Part shown: positions 47,758 through 58,838 of the stretch, in pieces
Layout of the letters: each line of letters begins with the position of its first letter
Numbering within the stretch: position 1 is the first letter of the stretch
Assembly: GCF_024756235.1 (NCBI RefSeq)
Contig: NZ_JANUGY010000005.1
Location: 186,001 to 250,000, forward strand
DNA length: 64,000 nt
From: Massilia kyonggiensis
GTDB taxonomy: Bacteria; Pseudomonadota; Gammaproteobacteria; Burkholderiales; Burkholderiaceae_D
Direction: 5' to 3'
The notes under the pieces: model-generated
Database searches by the model: none
The model's input: the letters and a program-made list of their open reading frames with translations, nothing else
What the model was told of the DNA's origin: nothing
Translations under genes and position numbers: made by a program

Positions 47758-50649
47758 ATGGCGAGTAACAACGTAGCCCAATTTGCCACCGAACTGAAGA
47801 TGCCTGCAGATTTGCTGCTGACGCAGCTGCGTTCTGCCGGCGTCGAGAAAAGTTCGACGTCAGATCCCTTGTCCAAGGATGATAAGGATAAGCTGCTGAA
47901 CCATCTGCGCCGTACCCACGGTGCCGCCGAATCGGGCGAAAAGAAGAAGATCACGGTGACCCGCAAGGAAACCTCCGAGATCAAGCAGGCTGACGCCAGT
48001 GGCAAATCGCGCACGATCCAGGTGGAAGTGCGCAAGAAGCGCACTTTCGTGCAGCGTGACGATCTCGTCACGCCGAAAGCGGCTGCCCAGCAGTCGCCGG
48101 TCGTCGATGCCGCCGAGCAGGCGCGTCGCGATGAAGAAGCGCGCCGTCAGGCAGAGCTGATCGCGCGTCAGGAAGCGGAACTGCGCGAGAAGCAGGAACG
48201 CCTGGCCAAGCTCGAATCCGAAAAGGCCGAGCAGGCGAAGGCAGCCGAAGAGCAGGCCAAGCGCGACGCGGAAGAGCGCGCCAAGCGCGAAGCCGCGGAA
48301 GCCGAGGCAGCCCGTGCCAACGAAGCGCAGAAAGCAGCGCAGGCGTCGAGCGGCGCCGCGAGCGCCGCCGAGGAAGCGAAGCGCGCCGCCGCGGAAGAAG
48401 CCAAGAAGGCTGCTGCCGAGGAAGCGAAGCGCAAGGCCGAAGAGGCCGCCAAGGAAGCCGCCGAACGCGCTGCCGCCACCGAGCGCGCACGCAAGGCCGT
48501 GGCCGATGAAGTCGCCCAGATCAAGGCGATGATGGCCCAGCCGCGCCGCGTGATCAAGGCACCGGAAGTGGTGCCGGCTGCGAAGCCGAAGGCGGCCGAA
48601 CCGAGCACGCTGCACAAGCCGGCAACGGCTGCAAAGCCGGCCGAAGCCAAGCCGGCCGAGGGTGCTGGCGCAGGCCGCGGCAAGCCGGGCGACAAGAAAT
48701 CGATCAAGTCGGCCAACGTGGCTTCGACGTGGTCGGACGACAAGAAGCGCGGTGGTCCGAGCGGCGGTACGAAGGGTCGCGGCAACGCGGCACCGACCGG
48801 CCGTGACGGCTGGCGTGCGGGCGGCGGCCGTGGCGGCCGTCGTGGCGGCCACGACGATCGCGAATCGAACTTCCAGGCCCCGACCGAAGCCATCGTCAAG
48901 GATGTCTACGTGCCGGAGACCATCACCGTTGCCGAACTGGCGCACAAGATGGCCGTCAAGGCATCCGAGGTCATCAAGCAGCTGATGAAGCTGGGCCAGA
49001 TGTGCACCATCAACCAGGTGCTGGACCAGGAAACCGCGATGATCGTGGTGGAAGAGATGGGCCACAAGGCCTTCCCGGCCGCCGTCGACGATCCGGAAGC
49101 GCTGCTGGCCGACCAGGGCGAGCATGCCGAGTTCGAGTCGAAGTCGCGTGCACCGGTCGTGACCGTCATGGGTCACGTCGACCACGGTAAAACGTCGCTG
49201 CTGGACTACATCCGTCGCGCCAAGGTGGCGGCGGGCGAAGCGGGCGGCATTACGCAGCACATCGGTGCGTACCACGTGGACACGCCGCGCGGCATGGTCA
49301 CCTTCCTGGATACCCCGGGTCACGAGGCCTTCACGGCGATGCGTGCCCGCGGTGCCAAGGCGACCGACATCGTCATCCTCGTGGTGGCGGCGGACGACGG
49401 CGTGATGCCGCAGACGAAGGAAGCGATCGCCCACGCGAAAGCGGCCGGCGTGCCCCTCGTCGTGGCGATCAACAAGATCGACAAGCAGGGTGCGAACACC
49501 GACCGCGTGACGCAGGAACTGGTCGCGGAAGGCGTCGTGCCGGAAGAATACGGCGGCGATTCGCCGTTCGTCCCGGTGTCGGCGAAGACCGGCCAGGGCA
49601 TCGACGACCTGCTGGAAAACGTGCTGCTGCAGGCCGAAGTGCTGGAACTGAAGGCACCGGTGGAGTCGCCGGCGCGCGGTCTCGTCGTCGAGGCCCGTCT
49701 GGACAAGGGCCGCGGCCCGGTCGCGACGATCCTCGTGCAGTCGGGTACCCTGCGCCGCGGCGACGTCGTGCTGGCGGGTTCGTCCTTCGGCCGCGTCCGT
49801 GCGATGCTGGACGAGAACGGCAAGTCGGTGACCGAAGCCGGTCCGTCGATCCCGGTCGAGATCCAGGGTCTGACGGAAGTGCCGAGCGCCGGCGAGGAAG
49901 CGATGGTCATGGCGGACGAGCGCAAGGCGCGCGAGATCGCCCTGTTCCGTCAAGGTAAGTTCCGCGACGTGAAACTGGCGAAGCAGCAGGCCGCGAAGCT
50001 GGAAAACATGTTCGACCAGATGGCCGAAGGCGAAGTTAAGAACCTGCCGCTCATCATCAAGACGGACGTGCAGGGTTCGCAGGAAGCGCTGGTCGGCTCG
50101 CTGCAGAAGCTGTCGACGTCGGAAGTGCGTGTGCAGATCGTGCACGCGGCCGTCGGCGGCATCACCGAGTCGGACGTCAACCTGGCGACCGCGTCGAAGG
50201 CAGTCATCATCGGCTTCAACGCCCGTGCCGACGCCCAGGCGCGCAAGCTGGCCGAAGCGAACGGCGTCGACATCCGTTACTACAGCATCATTTACGATGC
50301 GATCGACGAGATCAAGACGGCACTGTCGGGCATGCTGGCACCGGAGAAGCGCGAGCACGTCACTGGCCAGGTGGAAATCCGCCAGGTCATCCTCGTGTCG
50401 AAAGTCGGCGCGATCGCGGGCTGCCTGGTCACGGACGGCGTCGTCAAGCGTACCTCGTCGGTCCGCCTGCTGCGCAACAACATCGTCGTGTGGACGGGCG
50501 AGATCGACTCGCTCAAGCGCTTCAAGGACGACGTCAAGGAAGTGCGCGCCGGTCTGGAGTGCGGTCTGTCGCTGAAGAACTACAACGAGATCCAGGTGGG
50601 CGACACGCTGGAAGTCTTCGAAGTTCAGGAAGTGGCGCGTACGCTGTAA
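47758..50649 (+). CDS. infB: Translation initiation factor IF-2
   Basis: IF-2 is the GTPase that positions initiator tRNA and joins the subunits. The 963-aa protein begins with an IF2 N-terminal helical domain ([20 protein letters not shown]). A long charged linker follows (about 100-370, KAAEEAKR-type repeats, then Gly/Arg-rich). A second IF2_N domain is at about 383-435 ([20 protein letters not shown]). The G domain has G1 GHVDHGKT at 472-479, DTPGHEAF and NKID. Domains II to IV complete the C terminus ([20 protein letters not shown]). GAGG precedes the ATG. Hairpins flank it on both sides, so mRNA levels may be tuned separately from nusA and rbfA. Confidence 0.97.
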   Translation: MASNNVAQFATELKMPADLLLTQLRSAGVEKSSTSDPLSKDDKDKLLNHLRRTHGAAESGEKKKITVTRKETSEIKQADASGKSRTIQVEVRKKRTFVQRDDLVTPKAAAQQSPVVDAAEQARRDEEARRQAELIARQEAELREKQERLAKLESEKAEQAKAAEEQAKRDAEERAKREAAEAEAARANEAQKAAQASSGAASAAEEAKRAAAEEAKKAAAEEAKRKAEEAAKEAAERAAATERARKAVADEVAQIKAMMAQPRRVIKAPEVVPAAKPKAAEPSTLHKPATAAKPAEAKPAEGAGAGRGKPGDKKSIKSANVASTWSDDKKRGGPSGGTKGRGNAAPTGRDGWRAGGGRGGRRGGHDDRESNFQAPTEAIVKDVYVPETITVAELAHKMAVKASEVIKQLMKLGQMCTINQVLDQETAMIVVEEMGHKAFPAAVDDPEALLADQGEHAEFESKSRAPVVTVMGHVDHGKTSLLDYIRRAKVAAGEAGGITQHIGAYHVDTPRGMVTFLDTPGHEAFTAMRARGAKATDIVILVVAADDGVMPQTKEAIAHAKAAGVPLVVAINKIDKQGANTDRVTQELVAEGVVPEEYGGDSPFVPVSAKTGQGIDDLLENVLLQAEVLELKAPVESPARGLVVEARLDKGRGPVATILVQSGTLRRGDVVLAGSSFGRVRAMLDENGKSVTEAGPSIPVEIQGLTEVPSAGEEAMVMADERKAREIALFRQGKFRDVKLAKQQAAKLENMFDQMAEGEVKNLPLIIKTDVQGSQEALVGSLQKLSTSEVRVQIVHAAVGGITESDVNLATASKAVIIGFNARADAQARKLAEANGVDIRYYSIIYDAIDEIKTALSGMLAPEKREHVTGQVEIRQVILVSKVGAIAGCLVTDGVVKRTSSVRLLRNNIVVWTGEIDSLKRFKDDVKEVRAGLECGLSLKNYNEIQVGDTLEVFEVQEVARTL

Positions 50650-50677
50650 ATCGGACTCTCCGTCAATAGGAGTAGCA

Positions 50678-50729
50678 TTGGGGCTGGCAAGCCTGCGCCG
50701 TGGCGCGGGCCGCTGGCCCCAAGTTTTTT
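50678..50729 (+). terminator. Terminator-like hairpin between infB and rbfA
   Basis: TTGGGGC pairs with GCCCCAA, enclosing GCCTGCGC / GCGCGGGC with a four-base loop, and is followed by six T residues at 50724-50729. It lies 16 bp before the rbfA start and must be partly read through if rbfA and truB depend on the upstream promoter. Confidence 0.75.
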
Positions 50730-50745
50730 ATAAGCAGTCAATAAC

Positions 50746-51147
50746 ATGGCAAAACATAGCAAAAGCATCCCCCAGCGCGGTTTGCGCGTCGCCGACCAGA
50801 TCCAGAAGGACCTGTCGGAACTGATCGCCTTCGAACTGAAGGATCCGCGCGTCGGCATGGTCACCATCAGCGAGGTCAAGCTGACCCCGGACTACGCGCA
50901 CGCGAAGATTTATTTCACGCTGCTCAAGGACAGCCCGGAAGAGATCAAGCAGACCCTGGAAGGCCTGACCAAGGCGTCCGGCTACCTGCGCAACCTGCTC
51001 GGCAAGCGCCTGCACATCCACACGCTGCCGCAGCTGCACTTCGTGCACGACACGTCGACGAGCCGCGGCCTCGCGATGTCGGCGCTGATCGACCAGGCGA
51101 ACGCGACGCGGGCGAAAGACGACGAAGAAGATTCGGATTCCGAGTGA
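50746..51147 (+). CDS. rbfA: Ribosome-binding factor A
   Basis: RbfA is a cold-shock 30S assembly factor that acts on the 5' end of 16S rRNA. The 133-aa protein (E. coli 133) has a single KH-like domain. It begins [20 protein letters not shown] and carries [20 protein letters not shown], the kinked-helix block, and [20 protein letters not shown] near the end, followed by an acidic tail. It ends in GTGA, overlapping the truB GTG start. Confidence 0.95.
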   Translation: MAKHSKSIPQRGLRVADQIQKDLSELIAFELKDPRVGMVTISEVKLTPDYAHAKIYFTLLKDSPEEIKQTLEGLTKASGYLRNLLGKRLHIHTLPQLHFVHDTSTSRGLAMSALIDQANATRAKDDEEDSDSE

Positions 51148-52067
51148 ACGCGCGTCCCCCGAAAAAGCCCCGCGACCTCGTCGACGGGGTGCTCCTCATC
51201 GACAAGCCGGTCGGCCTGTCGTCGAACGATGCGCTGATCAAGGCGAAACGCGTCGTCAACGCGAAGAAGGCCGGCCACACGGGCACCCTGGACCCGTTCG
51301 CCACCGGCCTGCTGCCGCTGTGCTTCGGCGAGGCGACCAAGTTCTCGCAAGACCTGTTGGAAGCGGACAAGACGTATGACGCCGTCGTTCACCTGGGCAT
51401 CACGACCACCACTGGCGATACCGAAGGCGAGGCTGTCGAGACCCGCCCGGTCGACGTAACGGTCGAGCAGATCGAAGCGGCGCTGGCCAAATTCCGCGGC
51501 CCCATCCTGCAGATCCCGCCGATGTACTCGGCCCTGAAGCGCGACGGCAAGGCGTTGTACGAGTACGCGCGCGAAGGCATCACGCTGGAACGCGAAGCCC
51601 GCCCCGTGACGATCCACAAGCTCGAGATGCTCGCGTACGACGCGCCGATGCTCACCATCCGCGTCACGTGCAGCAAGGGCACGTACGTGCGCGTGCTGGG
51701 CGAGGACATCGGCGCCGAACTGGGCTGCGGCGCGCACCTGAACGCACTGCGCCGCATTCAGGTGGGCAGCCTCACCGTCGACGGCATGGTCACGCTGGAA
51801 CAGTTGCAGGCGCACGACAATCCGTTGTCGCTGCTTGCGCCCGTGGATGCGCTGCTGTCGAGCTTCCCGCGCGTCGACCTCACGCCGGAACTGGCCGCGC
51901 GCTTCCTCAACGGCCAGCGCCTCGCGCTGAACCGCGAACCCGTCACGCTGCCGGAAACGCAGGGAAGGGTGCGCGTGTACCACGACGACAAGCTGCTGGG
52001 CACGGCGATCCTGCAGGACTGGGGCGTGCTGGCGCCGGAGCGGTTGATCGCGCGGCCTCAGGGTTAA
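51144..52067 (+). CDS. truB: tRNA pseudouridine(55) synthase
   Basis: TruB makes pseudouridine 55 in the T-loop of nearly all tRNAs. The 307-aa protein (E. coli 314) has [20 protein letters not shown], the catalytic block [15 protein letters not shown] with Asp at residue 50, [19 protein letters not shown], and [23 protein letters not shown] sequence (here [20 protein letters not shown]), plus a C-terminal PUA domain. It starts with GTG inside the rbfA stop, indicating translational coupling. A 7-bp inverted repeat (TCTGGCG / CGCCAGA) lies just downstream without a T tail. Confidence 0.96.
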   Translation: MNARPPKKPRDLVDGVLLIDKPVGLSSNDALIKAKRVVNAKKAGHTGTLDPFATGLLPLCFGEATKFSQDLLEADKTYDAVVHLGITTTTGDTEGEAVETRPVDVTVEQIEAALAKFRGPILQIPPMYSALKRDGKALYEYAREGITLEREARPVTIHKLEMLAYDAPMLTIRVTCSKGTYVRVLGEDIGAELGCGAHLNALRRIQVGSLTVDGMVTLEQLQAHDNPLSLLAPVDALLSSFPRVDLTPELAARFLNGQRLALNREPVTLPETQGRVRVYHDDKLLGTAILQDWGVLAPERLIARPQG

Positions 52068-52107
52068 ATAGCTTGCTCTGGCGTCAACATTGCGCCAGAA
52101 TCAAGTG

Positions 52108-52656
52108 ATGCACGCGACCGACTCCCTCCGCACCGAAGCGCAACTGGCCGGCCGGGCCACGGGCGCCATGTTCTTTTTCGTGTTCGGCGCCGTCTGGCTC
52201 GAAGGCTGGGCGGCCCAGGCACACGAGGGCGTCCCGGCATTCGTCGGCATCGCCGTACTGGCCCTGGCCCTGCTGGCCGTCGCCTGGCGCCGCTACCGGC
52301 GCTACGCGCCCGCGCTGGCACGCGCGCAAGACACGCCGGAGCGCCGCCGCATGAAGCGCGTCTTCAACATCGTGAACGCGGCACAATGGACCGCCATCTT
52401 CATCCTCGCACAGGTGCTGATCCACCTCGGCAAGGGCGCGTGGATCATCCCGATGGCCATTGGCATCATCGGCCTGCACTTCCTGCCGCTGGCCCATGTG
52501 TTCAAGAATCCGCCGCATTACGTGACGGGCGTGGCCATGGTCGCGTTCGCCGCGCTGTATCCGCTGCTGGCCAGCGGCGGCCCGACGGCACCCGTGGGCT
52601 TCCTCGGTGCCGGGCTCATCCTGTGGCTCAGTGCCGCCTGGGCACTGCGCGCCTGA
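52108..52656 (+). CDS. Small integral membrane protein, unknown function
   Basis: This 182-aa protein has four to five predicted membrane segments: about 17-36, 41-60, 90-110, 115-130 and 140-175. A basic loop RRYRRYAPALARAQDTPERR lies between the second and third. I do not recognise a characterised family. A TTG six codons upstream is a possible start, but the ATG for MHATDSL is preferred. It lies alone between truB and typA with no strong Shine-Dalgarno. Its codon use is like its neighbours, giving no sign of transfer. Confidence 0.75.
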   Translation: MHATDSLRTEAQLAGRATGAMFFFVFGAVWLEGWAAQAHEGVPAFVGIAVLALALLAVAWRRYRRYAPALARAQDTPERRRMKRVFNIVNAAQWTAIFILAQVLIHLGKGAWIIPMAIGIIGLHFLPLAHVFKNPPHYVTGVAMVAFAALYPLLASGGPTAPVGFLGAGLILWLSAAWALRA

Positions 52657-52730
52657 CGTCATCGTCGTTCAATAATTCCCCGTTATTCTCGTGAAGCAGG
52701 CCGTTGCGGTGCAGCAGAGGCCTGTAAGCA

Positions 52731-52739
52731 TGCTATACT
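52731..52739 (+). promoter_or_regulatory. Extended -10 promoter of typA
   Basis: TGC-TATACT is an extended -10 element, about 70 bp before the typA start. The only -35-like hexamer, TTGCGG at 52704-52709, is too far away at 24 bp, which fits an extended -10 promoter. Confidence 0.55.
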
Positions 52740-52809
52740 AGTGGGTTCCGGAAGTCGAAAGTCTCGAGCTCTTCCGCCCATCACGCAACATTTACTGTTG
52801 AAAACGCAT

Positions 52810-54648
<1,839 letters not shown>

Positions 54649-54668
54649 GCTTCCTGGTTCCAACGAAA

Positions 54669-54695
54669 AACCCGCTGCTTGCAGCGGGTTTTTTT
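54669..54695 (+). terminator. Terminator of typA
   Basis: AACCCGCTGC pairs with GCAGCGGGTT across two bases, followed by further T residues (seven in a row). Strong intrinsic terminator. Confidence 0.92.
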
Positions 54696-54780
54696 ATGGC
54701 TCAGGAATCCATCGATTTGGCTTCCCGGGCAAGGACAAAACGATGTGGTTATTGCACTGGAAGGAATAACATTATTTCCA

Positions 54781-54801
54781 CTTAATTGACTTCCAATTAA
54801 G
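54781..54801. repeat. Perfect palindrome upstream of the first motif protein
   Basis: CTTAATTG and CAATTAAG flank ACTTC in an AT-rich stretch, about 115 bp before the next gene. The rest of this 269-bp gap is the typA terminator and unstructured sequence. It is a candidate operator for the following locus. Confidence 0.5.
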
Positions 54802-54917
54802 GCAAAAGCGGTCCCGACGCTGCCGTCCCGATTGGCCACAAGCCGCAGAGGATCCGAAGCGGACGCGCGGGGAAGCCCGAAGAGATTACCGTCGATCACA
54901 ATAACACTGGAGATACC

Positions 54918-55427
54918 ATGAAACTGCTGAAACAACTGACCGTCGTTGCCGCCCTGTCCTCGATCGCTTCGTACGCATCGGCCCTGACCCCGATCGCCGA
55001 CGCCGAACTGTCCAAGGTCTCGGGCCGTGACGGTGTGTCGATCGCCGCTGACCTGCATGTGAACATCGGTTCGTTCGTCTACACGGATACCGATACCGCA
55101 GGCGGCTCGGTGAGCTTCAACAACATCAAGATCGCCGGTGCAATCGCTGCAACCATCGACATCATCAACAACGCCACGTTCCAGGCCGACGCCAGCGCAG
55201 CGTCGGGCGCATCGAGCGTCCTGGGCGTGACCGGCGGTACCGGCCTGGCTGCCTTCATGCCGGCCGGCGACGTCGTCAAGATCGCCATCCCGATGATCGA
55301 CACCAACAAGAACCTGAGCATGTCCGTCGACTCGATCAAGATGGGCAACTCGGCCGCTTCCTACGGTTCGTTCGCCGCCAACGACATCAAGCTGCAAGGC
55401 ACCACCGTCTACATCTGGGCGCACTAA
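54918..55427 (+). CDS. Sec-exported protein with an ELSxVSG motif (DUF6160/FilA-like)
   Basis: This 169-aa protein has a Sec signal peptide (1-22, ending ASYASA) followed by LTPIADAELSKVSGRDGVSI. The motif residues are E30-L31-S32-K33-V34-S35-G36. The rest is beta-rich, Ala/Gly/Ser/Thr-dominated and Cys-free, with alternating polar and hydrophobic residues (for example TAGGSVSFNNIKIAG) as in secreted or outer-surface beta proteins. GGAG precedes the ATG. A terminator follows directly, so this gene may be expressed more strongly than the three relatives downstream. I place it near the DUF6160/FilA family from memory. The biological role is unknown. Confidence 0.8.
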   Translation: MKLLKQLTVVAALSSIASYASALTPIADAELSKVSGRDGVSIAADLHVNIGSFVYTDTDTAGGSVSFNNIKIAGAIAATIDIINNATFQADASAASGASSVLGVTGGTGLAAFMPAGDVVKIAIPMIDTNKNLSMSVDSIKMGNSAASYGSFAANDIKLQGTTVYIWAH

Positions 55428-55448
55428 GCGGCTCGGGTTGGGTGATGG

Positions 55449-55481
55449 ACGGCCCGCGGGCTTGCCCCGGGCCGTTTTTTT
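55449..55481 (+). terminator. Terminator after the first motif protein
   Basis: ACGGCCCG pairs with CGGGCCGT, with a partly paired 11-base loop, followed by seven T residues. It separates the first gene from the coupled three-gene unit that follows. Confidence 0.88.
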
Positions 55482-55506
55482 GACCTTGTTTTCCTCTGGT
55501 TCGACC

Positions 55507-56274
55507 ATGCGCACCTTGCTCACCGCAATCGTCGTGGCCCTCCCGCTGTTGCCCTGCGCGGCATCGGCCCAGATGCGCCCGATGTCCGACACCGAACTGT
55601 CCACAGTCAGCGGCCAGGGCCTGTTCACGGTCAGTAATACCAGTTACAGCGGTTTCGATTTCACCCGCATCAGCCTCGACGCCGACGTCACGCTGAACGC
55701 CAACCTCGCGAACATGCGCCTGGGCGAGTACGCGTACGCGCCGCGCAACGGGTCCGGCGCCGACCTCGACATCGGCGCACTGCAGTTCGGCCGCACCGAC
55801 GCGTCCGCGGCACAGCGGCTCGTGCAGATCACGAATCCCTATTTCGAATTCGTCTACAAGAACACTGGCATCAATAATCAGCGCGAGATCGTCGGCATGC
55901 GCCTCGGCTTCGACGGCATCTCCGGCGACATCGGCATGAAGATCGCCACGCTGTCCGGCTCCATGCGCGTCGACGCGGGCGCGGGCGGCATCATCGACAG
56001 CATGAACGACGCCGGCGGCGGCAAGCGCTGGGACGGCACGTGCACCGGCTGCACGCCGCTCGCCAACGTGGGCGGCGTCACCGCGGGCGACGCGAACGGC
56101 CCGAGCCGCGACTTCTGGATCGCGATCCTCAAACAACCCGTGCAGTTCCAGGCTGCGTCAGGCATGCCCGCGCTGACCGAGGCGCAGGCCGGCATCTGGC
56201 TGAACTGGCGCGACAAGCTGACCGCGCTGAACCTCACCGGCACCGTGCCGGTCAATAACGCGGCGGGGCATTGA
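55507..56274 (+). CDS. Sec-exported protein with an ELSxVSG motif, second copy
   Basis: This 255-aa protein has a signal peptide (1-22, ending AASAQ). The motif SDTELSTVSGQGLFTV follows, with E30 to G36 at exactly the same residue numbers as in the preceding protein. The mature part is rich in Asp, Asn and Gly, with regular beta-strand spacing. Two Cys pair in GTCTGCTP near 179-184. The start has no strong Shine-Dalgarno; an upstream in-frame ATG lies inside the terminator and is rejected. Its stop overlaps the next ATG (TGATG), so the next gene is coupled. Function unknown. Confidence 0.8.
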   Translation: MRTLLTAIVVALPLLPCAASAQMRPMSDTELSTVSGQGLFTVSNTSYSGFDFTRISLDADVTLNANLANMRLGEYAYAPRNGSGADLDIGALQFGRTDASAAQRLVQITNPYFEFVYKNTGINNQREIVGMRLGFDGISGDIGMKIATLSGSMRVDAGAGGIIDSMNDAGGGKRWDGTCTGCTPLANVGGVTAGDANGPSRDFWIAILKQPVQFQAASGMPALTEAQAGIWLNWRDKLTALNLTGTVPVNNAAGH

Positions 56275-57116
56275 TGCGCGCCGTCGCCGCCGCCATTCTC
56301 CTGTCCGCGCCGGCGTTGGCCGCCGCGCTCGAACCGCTGCCGGACAGCGCGCTCGCCAAGGTCGCGGGGCGCGACGGCATGAGTTTCAATCTGTCGAATT
56401 TCGCGATGTCGGGCAACGCCGAGCTGCGCTACTACGCGCCCGCCGGCGGCAGCCTCGGCATCGGCAACCTGGCCGCGTCGCGCTCGGACAATACCGATGC
56501 GCCGTTCGCCGATCCGTACCGCCTCGATATCATCGCCGGTGGCCCGGGCCGCGCCGACTGGATCAACATCGCCTTTCCCGAGAACGCGGCCGGACGCGAA
56601 GCCTGGCAGGTCGCGTACGACTTCGGCGTGAACGCCGGCGGCTTCGACGTGAAGAACGGCAGCGTGATCCTGAAGGATCTGGTTTATTACGGCGGCGGCC
56701 TGCAATGGTCGACGCCCGCCGTAGGCGACGGTCTCGCGTTCGGCCTCGCCACGCGCATCGATCTCGGCAGCCTGACGCTCGCGCCGAACGGGCGCGAGGC
56801 GATGGGCGAAGCGATGGTGCTGTCGAACGTGAAGATCGGCGCGGCCACAAGCGACGGTTCCGCGCCGACGGCACCCTGGCGCATCGCCGACGTGACGAGC
56901 CAGGCCGGCATCTTCAATGCGCGCACGGATGCGGCGGGCAACGCCAGCCTGCACATCGGCGTCAACTGGCCCGACGCGGGCCAGGCGGCGCCCACCGGCA
57001 CCCTGCAGGTCGGGAACATCAGCTTCCGCAGCGACGGGGGCGCGAACATGGACCTGGGCAGCTCGCGCATCGGGTCCATCCAGTTGCAGTACCTCGACGT
57101 CAAGTTCCGCCAGTGA
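56274..57116 (+). CDS. Sec-exported protein with an ALxxVxG motif, third copy
   Basis: This 280-aa protein starts at the ATG inside the preceding stop. A signal peptide (1-18, ending ALAAA) is followed by LEPLPDSALAKVAGRDGMSF. The motif is A26-L27-A28-K29-V30-A31-G32, with Ala replacing the usual Glu. As in the first copy, the motif is followed by R-D-G. The mature part is beta-rich and Gly/Asn-rich with no Cys, for example SGNAELRYYAPAGGSLGIGN. Translational coupling on both sides (GTGA overlap downstream) suggests a fixed ratio with its neighbours. Function unknown. Confidence 0.8.
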   Translation: MRAVAAAILLSAPALAAALEPLPDSALAKVAGRDGMSFNLSNFAMSGNAELRYYAPAGGSLGIGNLAASRSDNTDAPFADPYRLDIIAGGPGRADWINIAFPENAAGREAWQVAYDFGVNAGGFDVKNGSVILKDLVYYGGGLQWSTPAVGDGLAFGLATRIDLGSLTLAPNGREAMGEAMVLSNVKIGAATSDGSAPTAPWRIADVTSQAGIFNARTDAAGNASLHIGVNWPDAGQAAPTGTLQVGNISFRSDGGANMDLGSSRIGSIQLQYLDVKFRQ

Positions 57117-57571
57117 GTACGCGTCTTCTCTCCATCCTGTTGCTCTGCACGGTGCGGTGTGCGCTGGCGGCGCCGCAGCCGCTGGCCGACGAAGAACTCG
57201 CGCAGGTGCGCGGCGCCGACGGCATCAGCTTCGCCGTGCGCCTTCAGTTGAATCGTCCGGGCGACGGGACGACGGGCGACAGTCGCCTGACCATCGGCCA
57301 GACGGTCGACGGCCGCACGACGTACACGGTCTTGAAAAACATCGGCGGCGTGATCCAGATGGTGGGCCTGAACATCAGTCCGCAGCGTGCGGCGGACGGC
57401 ACGAATTATCTCGCCCTGACCTTGCCGGCGTGGACGAAGTTCACGGACACCGGCTTCGATTCGCTCAGCGTGCAGGCCGACCCGCGCGGGCCCGTCACGC
57501 AGAGCCTCGGGCAGGTCACCCTGAACGGCGAGTTGCAGATGCAGGGCCAGCTGCGCCTGTGGTCCCATTGA
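57113..57571 (+). CDS. Sec-exported protein with an ELxxVxG motif, fourth copy
   Basis: This 152-aa protein starts with GTG overlapping the preceding stop (GTGA). The signal peptide (1-20) ends CALAA, and the motif region PQPLADEELAQVRGADGISF follows, with E28-L29-A30-Q31-V32-R33-G34. The mature part is short and beta-rich, ending in QMQGQLRLWSH; the first copy ends similarly in -WAH. Its 3' end overlaps by 56 bp the end of the convergent AraC-family gene. No terminator lies between them, so the two transcripts may interfere. Function unknown. Confidence 0.78.
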   Translation: MSTRLLSILLLCTVRCALAAPQPLADEELAQVRGADGISFAVRLQLNRPGDGTTGDSRLTIGQTVDGRTTYTVLKNIGGVIQMVGLNISPQRAADGTNYLALTLPAWTKFTDTGFDSLSVQADPRGPVTQSLGQVTLNGELQMQGQLRLWSH

Positions 57572-58673
57572 CGGCCTGTTGTCCATGGGCGTTCAGCCGG
57601 TCCTGCTGGAACTCGCCGGGCGCCTTGCCGAACCAGCGCAGGCAGGCGCGGTGGAAGGCGCTGGGGTCGGCGAAACCCAGCTTGTAGCTGAGGTTCTTGA
57701 CGCTGATGCGGTCGCTGCCCAGGTATTGCTGGGCGATCGTGCGGCGCACCTCGTCGACGAGCGTGGAAAAGTCGGTGCCCTCGTCCGCCAGGCGGCGCTG
57801 CAGGGTGCGCTCGCTGATCGCGAGGCGCCGCGCCACGGCGTCGCGCAGCGCGCCGCCCTGGTCGATCATCGCCGGCAGCAGCTCGCGCACGCGCGCGGCC
57901 ACGCTCGTGCGTTCGGCCTGCGCGAGGCGTTCGTCGAGCAGGCGGAACAGGCCTTCCGCCGCGAGCGGGTTCGCCGTCGGGATTGGCGCCGTGATGTCGG
58001 CGTTGGCGAATTCGAGCGCGTTCGCGGGCGCGCCGAAGCGCACCGGGCACCCGAACTGGCGCACGTACGGCGCCGTATCGAGCGGGGCCGGATACGCGTA
58101 TTCGACGAGGGCCGGCTTCAGGTCCGGCTTGCTGCCGACGAAGCGCAACGTCGCCAGCAGCAGGTTCCAGGTGAAGTCGTAGCGCGCCTGCGGCACGGAG
58201 CGCGCGCCGCCGACGAGGTTCAGGCCCACGCGCACGCGGTCCGCCTTCGGCTCGATGGTGGCGCGCACGACGGGCGACACGAGCGGCATGTAGCGCGTCA
58301 AGCTGTCCGCGGCCTGGCGCAGGGTAGGAGAGGCGAGCATCAGGTGGCCCAGCACGCCGAGCCAGCTGAGCGGGTCGGGTGCGAACACGCGAAAGCCGAT
58401 CAGGGCATCGCCGCTGGCGGCCGCGAGGCCTTCCCACAGGGTGCTGAACTGGTCGGACAACGCGAGCAGGTCGGCCGCGCGCTGCTCCTGCGTGCCGTGC
58501 CCGAACCATTCGAGTTCGGCCCTGGCGAACAGGGCGTCGACATCCATGCCCTCGGCGCCGAGGCAGGCCCTGATGCGTTGCACCACGTCCGTGGCGGACA
58601 GGTACTTCACGCTGGCGACCGCGTACGTGCGGACGCGTCCTGCGCTGGTCTCATGCTTGGTCTCCTTACTCAT
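57516..58673 (-). CDS. AraC-family regulator with an arabinose-binding-like (OruR-type) N-terminal domain
   Basis: This 385-aa protein has a long N-terminal ligand-type domain (about 30-220) of the kind found in OruR/ArgR-type AraC regulators (MLASPTLRQAADSLTRYMPL). The C-terminal AraC helix-turn-helix pair (about 260-350) shows RRLAISERTLQRRLADEGTD and KLGFADPSAFHRACLRWFG. The tail after 355 is low complexity. The start is uncertain: codons 2-4 contain AAGGAG, so the true start may lie further downstream. It lies antisense to the end of the motif-protein operon and next to a second AraC-type gene, making it a candidate regulator of the locus. Confidence 0.88.
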   Translation of the reverse strand: MSKETKHETSAGRVRTYAVASVKYLSATDVVQRIRACLGAEGMDVDALFARAELEWFGHGTQEQRAADLLALSDQFSTLWEGLAAASGDALIGFRVFAPDPLSWLGVLGHLMLASPTLRQAADSLTRYMPLVSPVVRATIEPKADRVRVGLNLVGGARSVPQARYDFTWNLLLATLRFVGSKPDLKPALVEYAYPAPLDTAPYVRQFGCPVRFGAPANALEFANADITAPIPTANPLAAEGLFRLLDERLAQAERTSVAARVRELLPAMIDQGGALRDAVARRLAISERTLQRRLADEGTDFSTLVDEVRRTIAQQYLGSDRISVKNLSYKLGFADPSAFHRACLRWFGKAPGEFQQDRLNAHGQQAVNGTTGAAGPASATRRSG

Positions 58674-58838
58674 ATTGAGTGGCCGCGGGTTCTTGTGCCC
58701 GGGTGTGTTTTTTTATTATGTGTGCATGCGAAATCGCAACGCTTCGGAAAATGATCCCGTCTTTATCGAAAAACGCTCATTTTCGACAGGCAAGATTTTC
58801 AATTTGATGCAACGCAAACCCCACGTTGCCGGCACGGA

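Noticed and set aside
48160..48500. Repetitive GAAGCGAAGCGC-type stretch in infB
   Set aside because: It encodes the normal charged helical linker of IF-2.
47860..50358. A long minus-strand frame opposite infB
   Set aside because: Shadow of the GC-biased IF-2 gene; low-complexity His/Arg/Leu composition.
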